Shown here piece after piece: positions 1-4,711 of a DNA stretch of 5,738 nucleotides (position 1 is the stretch's first letter; each line of letters starts with the position of its first letter). The stretch comes from Lentisphaerota bacterium (lineage in GTDB: Bacteria > Verrucomicrobiota > Lentisphaeria > Oligosphaerales > Oligosphaeraceae). The position numbers and the translations under genes are program-made. The stretch covers positions 1-5,738 of the forward strand of contig JAAZIZ010000050.1 in assembly GCA_012800565.1 (NCBI GenBank), given 5' to 3'. The notes below the pieces were generated by a model. That model saw only the letters and a list, made by a program, of their open reading frames with translations. It had not been told where the DNA came from and searched no databases.

Positions 1-1
1 G

Positions 2-289
2 CCCCAGTACATTAAGAGCTGCCTGCCTGCTTTAGCCGCTGACGGCAAGGTCTGCACCTATGCGACCTACCCCGCCGACGACCCCGTGAAACAGCATATC
101 CCAGCCGATAAGCTGCTGGACGGACGCACCGGCGAGGTCTGGACGCACGACTACTTCCTCTCCGCCCTGCGCCACAATATGGTCCGCCTTGATGACCTCT
201 ATTCGCATCGGCTGCCGCTGCGCATGATTGCACAAGGCTTTGAGATGATCGAGCGTAAAGAAGCCATGAAGATCGTTTTTGATATCTGA
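2..289 (+). CDS. MDR-family (zinc-dehydrogenase-like) oxidoreductase, C-terminal fragment
   Basis: This open frame enters from the left edge with no start in the window; 95 residues and a TGA stop are visible. The visible part looks like the end of a medium-chain dehydrogenase/reductase. A segment near residues 3-22 (IKSCLPALAADGKVCTY) fits the MDR strand-turn of the type 'l..l..gG.vv..g'. The last 30 residues (LYSHRLPLRMIAQGFEMIERKEAMKIVFD) match the conserved MDR ending in which a Ser-His-Arg-x-Pro-Leu motif precedes an amphipathic helix and a final beta strand. The catalytic and zinc-binding regions lie outside the window, so substrate and cofactor cannot be called. The next gene starts 28 bp downstream and is also MDR-like, so the two are probably co-transcribed and may act in one catabolic pathway (inference). 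A GTG at 86 in this frame is internal and not a likely start, because the homology begins upstream of it. Confidence 0.75.
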   Translation, partial: PQYIKSCLPALAADGKVCTYATYPADDPVKQHIPADKLLDGRTGEVWTHDYFLSALRHNMVRLDDLYSHRLPLRMIAQGFEMIERKEAMKIVFDI

Positions 290-304
290 GTCCATGCATC
301 AACC

Positions 305-309
305 AGGAG
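305..309 (+). promoter_or_regulatory. Ribosome binding site of the second MDR gene
   Basis: AGGAG lies 8 bases before the ATG at 318. It decides the start: in-frame upstream candidates (TTG at 279, ATG at 294) have no comparable Shine-Dalgarno sequence, and the TTG at 279 would overlap the preceding gene. Confidence 0.75.
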
Positions 310-317
310 AAAAAGAA

Positions 318-1310
318 ATGAAAACTCAAGCTCTCGTTTTCACGGCCGTCAATACTTACGAGTGTCAGGAGGTCAATATCGCCGATCCGGGTGCGGATGA
401 TATCCTGGTACGTACCTTATGGACCGCAGTCTCACCCGGCACTGAGCGCTGGACTCTGCGCGGCAAGCACATCGGCACCCGTTTCCCTTGCGTACCCGGT
501 TATCACCGCATCGGCATTGTTGAAGCCGCGGGAGCCAACGTCACCACCCACAAAGTGGGTGACATCGTCTATGGCTCCAGCAATAATATCCTGCCCCCGG
601 TGGTAAATATGTTCGGCGCGCACATCGCCCATACAGTTTCTGCCCCCCAGCATTATACCATCCTGGGACATGGCGAGATGGACCCCGCCCTGGCCGAGCA
701 GATCGTCTTCACCGTCCTGGTCGCAGTCGGAAATCGCGGCGTGAATGCCCTCGCAGTCAAACCGCGACAGAGAATCCTGCATCTTGGGGCCGGCATCCTG
801 AGCCTCTCCGCGGCCCAGATCGCTGCGCTGCGGGGAACGTACTCTGCCCTGGTAGATATCGACCCCAAACACGTCGCCTTCGTGCAACGCCAATTCCCGG
901 AATTTCTGACCGTAGATGGCAATGACCCGGACCTGGAAGCCAAACTGCGCAATTTCGCTCCGGATGGCTTCGATATCCTGCATGATACGGTCGGCGTCCC
1001 GGCCTCCATCGATCGCCTGGTGCAGCTGGTGCGGTATCAAGGCACAATCCTGATGCAGGCGCAGTACTTTGACGCTGAACACCGGGCTGTCAACCTGGAC
1101 CAGATCAAAATCAAGGAACTGACCATAAAGACGACCTGCGGCAACACATCGAACGATAATGCGGAAGTCCAGCATCTGATTAAGCGCGGCTGGCTGAGAG
1201 TCACACCGTACATCACCCATCGTTTCAAGAAAGACCAGATCCTGTCCGCCTATCAGCTGCTGGACAAGAACCAGGAGCACAACCTCGGAATGGTCATCGA
1301 CTGGCGTTGA
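318..1310 (+). CDS. MDR-superfamily dehydrogenase lacking canonical zinc ligands
   Basis: A 330-residue cytosolic oxidoreductase of the medium-chain dehydrogenase/reductase superfamily. The N-terminal GroES-like domain spans about residues 1-130, with VSPGTERWTLRGK at 38-50 and VPGYHRIGIVEAAG at 59-72. The Rossmann domain spans about 145-275, with HLGAGILS at 155-162, followed by a strand ending LVDID at 178-182; an acid here favours NAD(H) over NADP(H). It ends in the usual MDR strand (LGMVIDW). Oddities: the catalytic-zinc Cys (normally C-G-T-D) is replaced by S-P-G-T-E; the G-H-E zinc motif reads G-Y-H; only three cysteines are present (17, 58, 274), so the four-Cys structural zinc lobe is absent; and the third Gly of GxGxxG is Ser. 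The S-x-G-T-E and P-G-Y motifs resemble the BchC-like and 'threonine dehydrogenase-related' MDR subgroups. Substrate unknown; a sugar or polyol is possible but unproven. It lies 28 bp after another MDR gene. Start chosen from the AGGAG at 305-309. Confidence 0.88.
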   Translation: MKTQALVFTAVNTYECQEVNIADPGADDILVRTLWTAVSPGTERWTLRGKHIGTRFPCVPGYHRIGIVEAAGANVTTHKVGDIVYGSSNNILPPVVNMFGAHIAHTVSAPQHYTILGHGEMDPALAEQIVFTVLVAVGNRGVNALAVKPRQRILHLGAGILSLSAAQIAALRGTYSALVDIDPKHVAFVQRQFPEFLTVDGNDPDLEAKLRNFAPDGFDILHDTVGVPASIDRLVQLVRYQGTILMQAQYFDAEHRAVNLDQIKIKELTIKTTCGNTSNDNAEVQHLIKRGWLRVTPYITHRFKKDQILSAYQLLDKNQEHNLGMVIDWR

Positions 1311-1363
1311 GGCTCCCCTGCCATCGCCCCGCTTGCATCTCACAGCCATTGAAAGTCGCAACC

Positions 1364-1993
1364 ATGCCTTGTTCACGCCTTCCCTTTGTCTTGCTGGGGC
1401 TGTACATTCTGGAGGCAGTGGTCCTCGGCATTGCTCCAGTCGACCGGAAAGTCTGGTGGGCGGAAAACCTCACCGCCTGGATACCCATCGCTGTGGTCTG
1501 CCTGCTGTACTGGCGCAAAGTCCGTTTCTCCAATACTGCGTATCTGCTGATGTGGCTGTTCTTCACCCTGCATACCATTGGCGGACATTTTACGTTCGCC
1601 AATGTGCCTATGCAGACAGTGACTGATTTATGCGCTTTCCAACGCAATCACTACGACCGCATCTGCCACTTCCTGGTCGGAGTATTCGCATATCCGGCAA
1701 TGGAATACTTCGACCGTAATAACCTGATCCGGGGCAGAACCCTGATGTTCATCCTCACAGTATTGGGTATCTTCGGCTTCGCAGCCATCTTCGAAATAAT
1801 CGAATGGATTTACGCAGTCGTCGCCGACCCAGAAGCAGGAATAATGTTCCTGGGAGCACAGGGAGACGTCTGGGACGCACAAAAAGATATGCTCGCAGAC
1901 GGACTGGGAGCAATCTGCTTCGCCGGACTATATTGCTGGACCAACCGCAATAAAAATGACAGCACCAGAATGGCAAGGTGCGAAAGCAAATAA
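1364..1993 (+). CDS. yjdF: DUF2238 / YjdF-family integral membrane protein
   Basis: A 209-residue polytopic inner-membrane protein with about six hydrophobic segments (roughly residues 7-23, 35-50, 58-74, 98-114, 126-150, 176-192). It carries the signature motifs of the DUF2238 family, to which E. coli YjdF belongs: H-T-I-G-G-H-F-T-F at 70-78, NHYDRICHFLVG at 95-106, E-I-I-E-W at 144-148 and LGAQGDVWDAQKDM at 163-176. The conserved His, Asp, Arg and Glu residues sit at membrane edges and suggest a polar or metal site, but no activity of the family is firmly established to my knowledge. The ATG at 1364 gives a length usual for the family. It has only a weak purine stretch (GAAAG, 1351-1355) upstream. 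An in-frame TTG at 1307 would overlap the preceding stop and add a non-hydrophobic, Pro/Cys-rich leader, so I rejected it. The gene follows the MDR gene by 53 bp and could be the last gene of that transcript. Confidence 0.88.
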   Translation: MPCSRLPFVLLGLYILEAVVLGIAPVDRKVWWAENLTAWIPIAVVCLLYWRKVRFSNTAYLLMWLFFTLHTIGGHFTFANVPMQTVTDLCAFQRNHYDRICHFLVGVFAYPAMEYFDRNNLIRGRTLMFILTVLGIFGFAAIFEIIEWIYAVVADPEAGIMFLGAQGDVWDAQKDMLADGLGAICFAGLYCWTNRNKNDSTRMARCESK

Positions 1994-2049
1994 TGCACCC
2001 ATGTCTCTGGGCCAGGAAATAATTCCGCCTAAATACTATCATTCTGGTT

Positions 2050-2112
2050 GTATTTGACGAAAAACAGATTAAATTATGGTCTTTGACTATGCGCCTGTAC
2101 TGGGTCTGTAGA
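2050..2112 (+). promoter_or_regulatory. Candidate promoter region for the cysK operon with repeated TTTGAC element
   Basis: Two near-identical 11-mers, GTATTTGACGA (2050-2060) and GTCTTTGACTA (2079-2089), match at 9 of 11 positions and start 29 bp apart. Each contains a TTGAC core like a sigma-70 -35 box. The -10 partners are poor: TATGGT at 2075-2080 (15-bp spacer, 4 of 6 matches) and TGTAGA at 2107-2112 (18-bp spacer, 3 of 6 matches). A 6-bp dyad (AAATAC 2031-2036, GTATTT 2050-2055) overlaps the first copy and could be an operator. If transcription starts here, cysK would have a leader of roughly 230-255 nt that includes the hairpin and the tandem repeat. This is inference from consensus matching only. 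Confidence 0.3.
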
Positions 2113-2148
2113 GCGGCGTACGGGGGAACGGCGAATTGCCTGAGCGTA

Positions 2149-2224
2149 TATGGCGTATGAATGCGACAAATAGGATGTGCGATTTTTGTTTACCGCTCCC
2201 ATTGTCCTATTCATACGTCCCATA
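2149..2224. repeat. Imperfect inverted repeat / long stem-loop
   Basis: The left arm TATGGCGTATGAAT (2149-2162) is complementary to the right arm ATTCATACGTCCCATA (2209-2224), giving 14 base pairs interrupted by a single 2-base bulge (TC, 2218-2219). Inside it, AATAGGA (2169-2175) is complementary to TCCTATT (2205-2211); the two pairings share bases 2209-2211, so they partly compete. The loop is about 29-46 nt and contains a T5 run (2183-2187). The right arm is the start of the 9-bp tandem repeat, and the left arm is a degenerate opposite-orientation copy of the same unit. It could be an RNA leader structure, a protein-binding dyad or part of a small repeated element. Confidence 0.6.
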
Positions 2225-2250
2225 CGTCCCATACGTCCCATGCGTCCCAT
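2212..2250. repeat. 9-bp tandem repeat, CATACGTCC
   Basis: Three exact copies of CATACGTCC (2212-2220, 2221-2229, 2230-2238) are followed by one copy with a single A-to-G change, CATGCGTCC (2239-2247), and the beginning of a fifth (CAT, 2248-2250). Nine bases is a multiple of three, so the frame read through it gives a Thr-Ser-His repeat and stays open into cysK, which can mislead gene callers. Two degenerate copies of the reverse complement (GGACGTATG) lie at 2142-2150 and 2151-2159, also spaced 9 bp apart. Confidence 0.85.
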
Positions 2251-2333
2251 GCATTGCCACTCTTAAGCCTGCTTTACACTCCTATATGCGCTTTGGTAGT
2301 CAGCAATTCCAGTTACCTCACCCTTGCAATCTT

Positions 2334-2338
2334 AGGGA
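2334..2338 (+). promoter_or_regulatory. Ribosome binding site of cysK
   Basis: AGGGA sits 5 bases before the ATG at 2344. It supports that start over an in-frame ATG at 2161, which would add 61 residues encoded by the tandem repeat and its surroundings. Confidence 0.55.
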
Positions 2339-2343
2339 CTATC

Positions 2344-3267
2344 ATGGCTATTAAGAAAAGCATTTCAGAGTGCATAGGGGATACCCCTCTGGTTGAGATT
2401 CGTCGTCTGAACCGCAGCCGGGCGCGGGTTCTGGCCAAGCTTGAGTCTTTCAATCCCGGCAGTTCGGCCAAGGACCGCATTGCCTTGACGATGATTGAGG
2501 CTGCGGAGCGCAGCGGTGCCTTGTCCGCCGGCGGTCTGCTGATTGAGCCGACCAGCGGCAACACCGGCATCGGCCTGGCGATGGTAGCGGCAGCCAAAGG
2601 CTATCGCTTGATTCTGACCATGCCCGACACCATGAGCAGCGAGCGGCGCAAACTGGCTGCGGCTTACGGTGCCGAGATTGTGCTTACACCTGGAGCCCAA
2701 GGGATGAAAGGCTCAATTGCCAAAGCCGAGGAGCTGCGGGCCGCCAACCCGGGGGCGATTATCCTGCAGCAGTTCACCAATCCCGCCAATCCCGCCTGCC
2801 ACCAAGCCCATACCGGACCGGAAATCTGGCGCGACTGCGGCGGTGAAATCGACGCTTTTGTAGCCGGCGTGGGCACCGGCGGGACGATTACCGGCGTAGG
2901 ACGATTTCTCAAAGCACAGAATCCCGCGGTGCAGGTTATCGCAGTAGAGCCGGACAGCAGCGCGGTGCTCTCCGGACGTCCACCCGGAGAGCACAAGCTC
3001 CAGGGCATCGGTGCAGGCTTCGCCCCGGAGGTACTGGACCGGGCGGTCATTGACGAAGTCCTCACGGTCTCCGCAGCTGATGCGGGGAATACTGCTCGCG
3101 CCCTGGCCCGGGAGGACGGCATCCTGGTGGGCATTTCTTCCGGTGCGGCTCTGTGGGCGGCTCTGGAAGCAGCCAAACGGCCTGAATTTGCGGGCAAGAC
3201 CATCGTGGTGCTGCTGCCTGATTCCGGCGAACGCTATCTTTCAACCTGGCTGTTTGAGGAGAACTGA
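2344..3267 (+). CDS. cysK: Cysteine synthase A (O-acetylserine sulfhydrylase)
   Basis: A 307-residue PLP-dependent cytosolic enzyme that makes L-cysteine from O-acetyl-L-serine and sulfide. Visible motifs of fold-type II beta-family enzymes: the PLP Schiff-base lysine K43 in FNPGSSAKDR (36-45); the substrate loop TSGNTG at 70-75; the phosphate-binding GTGGT at 177-181; GIGAGF at 221-226; SSGAA at 265-268; and PDSGERYLST at 292-301, whose Ser contacts the pyridine nitrogen. NPANPACHQAHTGPEIW (146-162) is of the CysK type rather than CysM (which has a D-N pair), although the usual TTGPEIW is HTGPEIW here. Length is normal. The start follows from family length (MAIKKSISECIGDTPLVEI is the standard N-terminus) and the AGGGA at 2334-2338. 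nadA begins 3 bp after the stop and an Rrf2 regulator follows. No serine acetyltransferase gene is in the window. A close alternative is another PLP beta-family member such as cystathionine beta-synthase, which is less likely given the length and motifs. Confidence 0.95.
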   Translation: MAIKKSISECIGDTPLVEIRRLNRSRARVLAKLESFNPGSSAKDRIALTMIEAAERSGALSAGGLLIEPTSGNTGIGLAMVAAAKGYRLILTMPDTMSSERRKLAAAYGAEIVLTPGAQGMKGSIAKAEELRAANPGAIILQQFTNPANPACHQAHTGPEIWRDCGGEIDAFVAGVGTGGTITGVGRFLKAQNPAVQVIAVEPDSSAVLSGRPPGEHKLQGIGAGFAPEVLDRAVIDEVLTVSAADAGNTARALAREDGILVGISSGAALWAALEAAKRPEFAGKTIVVLLPDSGERYLSTWLFEEN

Positions 3268-3270
3268 TCA

Positions 3271-4176
3271 ATGGATATATGCGAAGATATTGCAGCTCTG
3301 AAGCGAGACCTGCAGGCGGTTATCCTGGCCCATAATTACACCCTGCCGGAAATACAGGATTTGGCCGATTTTGTTGGTGATTCCCTGGAATTAGCCCGCA
3401 ACGCTGCAGCCTGCCGGGCGCCGGTGATAGTTTTCTGCGGGGTCCGTTTTATGGCTGAGACTGCCAAAATCCTCTCTCCTGATTCCATCGTCCTGCATCC
3501 GAATGAGTTCTCCGGCTGTCCGATGGCGGACATGGCCTCTCCGGAACAGATCAGAAAATACAAATCTGAGCATCCCGACACCATCCTGGTAGCATACGTG
3601 AATACTACTGCCGCGTGCAAAGCCCTGGTGGATATCTGCTGCACCTCCGGGAATGCTGAAAAAATCATCTCCTCTCTGCCGGCTGAGCGTGAGATTATGT
3701 TTCTGCCGGATGCCAATCTGGGGCGGAATGTCGCTCACAAGCTCAAGCGGCCGATGTCATTCTGGGCAGGTTGTTGCCCCATCCATAACCGCATTCAACC
3801 GGAGCAACTGGAGCAGGCCAAGGCAGCGCATCCGGCCGCACTGGTTCTGGCTCATCCCGAATGCCAGCCGGCTGTAGTCGCCTTGGCCGATCACGCCCTG
3901 AGCACCGGCGGCATGCTGAAAATCGCCCGTGGATCAGATGCGCACGAATTCATCATCTGCACCGAGTCGGGAATCATCCACCGGCTGCAGAAAGAGAATC
4001 CGGCGAAAATCTTCCATACCATCGCACCAGAGCCGGTGTGCCCCGATATGAAAAAAATAACTCTGCAGGATGTCCTGTCCGCAATGCGCAATCTGGCTCC
4101 GCGAGTTGAGCTTTCCGAAGAAGTCATCCGCCTCGCCCGCCGCCCAATCGACAAAATGCTCGCCATACAGGATTGA
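3271..4176 (+). CDS. nadA: Quinolinate synthase A
   Basis: A 301-residue [4Fe-4S] enzyme that condenses iminoaspartate with dihydroxyacetone phosphate to quinolinate in de novo NAD synthesis. Three homologous subdomains are recognisable by their motifs: LAHNYTLPEIQDLADFVGDS (19-38), VFCGVRFMAETAKILSP (54-70), YVNTTAACKALVDICCTSGN (109-128), LPDANLGRNVAHKL (145-158), HPEC (195-198), GSDAHEFIICTESGIIHRL (221-239) and CPDMKKITL (257-265). The three cluster cysteines are probably C83 (SGCPMADM), C169 (GCCPIH) and C257 (PVCPDM), with spacing matching the C81/C168/C254 set of the short-form Thermotoga enzyme. Length fits the short NadA class. GAGGAG at 3256-3261, inside the end of cysK, is 9 bases before the ATG, and the intergenic gap is 3 bp, so translation is probably coupled to cysK. 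No nadB or nadC is present here; the iminoaspartate source must be encoded elsewhere. Confidence 0.96.
   Translation: MDICEDIAALKRDLQAVILAHNYTLPEIQDLADFVGDSLELARNAAACRAPVIVFCGVRFMAETAKILSPDSIVLHPNEFSGCPMADMASPEQIRKYKSEHPDTILVAYVNTTAACKALVDICCTSGNAEKIISSLPAEREIMFLPDANLGRNVAHKLKRPMSFWAGCCPIHNRIQPEQLEQAKAAHPAALVLAHPECQPAVVALADHALSTGGMLKIARGSDAHEFIICTESGIIHRLQKENPAKIFHTIAPEPVCPDMKKITLQDVLSAMRNLAPRVELSEEVIRLARRPIDKMLAIQD
4169..4172 (+). promoter_or_regulatory. Ribosome binding site of the Rrf2 regulator gene
   Basis: AGGA is 8 bases upstream of the ATG at 4181 and lies inside the last codons of nadA. It supports this start over an in-frame ATG at 4070 that would overlap nadA by more than 100 bp. 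Confidence 0.6.
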
Positions 4177-4180
4177 TGCC

Positions 4181-4627
4181 ATGAAGATTTCAGCCCGGGC
4201 ACGCTACGGTCTGCGAATCCTGCTTGACCTCGCTGCCAACAGCCGGGATTTTCCCCGCAGCATCAAGGACATCGCCCAGTCGCAGCAGATCTCAGTAAAA
4301 TTCATCAGTCAGCTGGTCATTCCGTTGCGTCAGGCGGGCTATATCCGCTCCATCCGGGGGAGTCAAGGCGGCCTGCAGATGTCCCGCAGGCCTGAATTGA
4401 TCACCCTGCTGAATATCATCGAAACCATGGAAGGTCCGATCAGGGTGCTGGATTGCGTCAGTTGTGCCAAAGTCTGCCCCCGGCAGGATAACTGCCGGGC
4501 CAGCAGCATCTGGAGCGGACTGAATGCTTGCATCAGAGACTATCTGCAGAAAATCACCCTCAAGGATATCTTGGAGGAAAAACGGACCGGCGATACGGCG
4601 GCGAAATCAACGCCACCTCAGACGTAA
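4181..4627 (+). CDS. Rrf2-family transcriptional regulator with Fe-S-type cysteine cluster
   Basis: A 148-residue DNA-binding regulator of the Rrf2 family (IscR, NsrR, CymR). The N-terminus MKISARARYGLRILLDLA is the family signature. The helix-turn-helix spans about residues 26-50 (IKDIAQSQQISVKFISQLV) and the wing about 53-68 (YIRSIRGSQGGLQMSR). A dimerisation helix follows from about 75, then the cysteine region 92-105 with C92, C95, C99 and C105. C92-x6-C99-x5-C105 resembles the triad that holds [2Fe-2S] or [4Fe-4S] in IscR and NsrR; C95 is additional, C117 lies further on, and no His occurs three residues after the last triad Cys as in IscR (H107). The first 70 residues are also notably like CymR, the Firmicute cysteine-metabolism repressor, which itself lacks the cluster. 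The gene is 4 bp after nadA and in the same operon as cysK, so the targets probably include this operon (inference). The C-terminal tail from about 133 is hydrophilic and not conserved. Confidence 0.93.
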   Translation: MKISARARYGLRILLDLAANSRDFPRSIKDIAQSQQISVKFISQLVIPLRQAGYIRSIRGSQGGLQMSRRPELITLLNIIETMEGPIRVLDCVSCAKVCPRQDNCRASSIWSGLNACIRDYLQKITLKDILEEKRTGDTAAKSTPPQT

Positions 4628-4633
4628 TACTCT

Positions 4634-4688
4634 GCTCCTGAGCCGAGAAAGGCAGGCTTCCTGCCGCAGTGGACCTCGGCCTCAGAGC
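4634..4688 (+). repeat. Two-part hairpin between rrf2 and the amidotransferase gene
   Basis: Outer arms GCTCCTGAGCCGAG (4634-4647) and CTCGGCCTCAGAGC (4675-4688) can form 13 base pairs with two single-base bulges (C4638 and C4680). An inner perfect 6-bp hairpin, GGCAGG (4651-4656) and CCTGCC (4660-4665), has a 3-base loop. An asymmetric internal loop (AAA on one side, 9 bases on the other) separates them. No T-tract follows (the downstream bases are A-rich), so it does not look like a standard intrinsic terminator. It ends about 10 bases before the next Shine-Dalgarno sequence. It could be a processing or stability element, a binding site, or a copy of a repeated palindrome. Confidence 0.6.
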
Positions 4689-4711
4689 GACAAAGAAAAA
4701 GGTGCTTAACG

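Larger units (their letters stand above)
1994..2343. other. 350-bp gene-free interval upstream of cysK
   Basis: No convincing coding sequence is seen here. The interval is more AT-rich at its start (about 2010-2090) than the flanking genes. In order it holds a small dyad (AAATAC 2031-2036 / GTATTT 2050-2055), two copies of a GTnTTTGACnA element (2050-2060 and 2079-2089), an imperfect inverted repeat (2149-2162 with 2209-2224), a 9-bp tandem repeat (2212-2250), and the cysK ribosome binding site (2334-2338). No intrinsic terminator with a T-tract is visible after the membrane-protein gene. Confidence 0.7.

Noticed and set aside
1311..1363. Possible yjdF riboswitch upstream of the DUF2238 gene
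   Set aside because: The riboswitch of that name belongs to an unrelated Bacillus YjdF protein. The 53-bp gap here is too short and shows no such structure.
432..1376. Long open frame (314 codons) on the - strand opposite the second MDR gene
   Set aside because: It is the complement of a well-supported gene, its translation shows no recognisable family, and it has no separate upstream signal. It is a shadow caused by GC-rich codon use.
1962..1999. GCACC / GGTGC / GCACC alternate pairings around the stop of the membrane-protein gene, considered as a terminator
   Set aside because: The stems are only 5 bp with loops of 10-13 bases and no T-tract follows, so the pairing is likely chance.
1998..2011. 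CCCA...TGGG mini-hairpin after the membrane-protein gene
   Set aside because: Four base pairs without a T-run is too weak for a terminator.
2212..2250. Tandem repeat considered as a CRISPR array
   Set aside because: The units are 9 bp and directly adjacent with no spacers, so this is a simple tandem repeat.
2273..2300. TTTACA (2273-2278) with GGTAGT (2295-2300) as a cysK-proximal promoter
   Set aside because: The -10 matches only 3 of 6 positions with a 16-bp spacer. It cannot be excluded but is not distinguishable from chance.
2664..3203. Open frame of 179 codons on the - strand opposite cysK
   Set aside because: It is a shadow of the CysK coding sequence with Ser/Pro/Ala-rich low-information translation.
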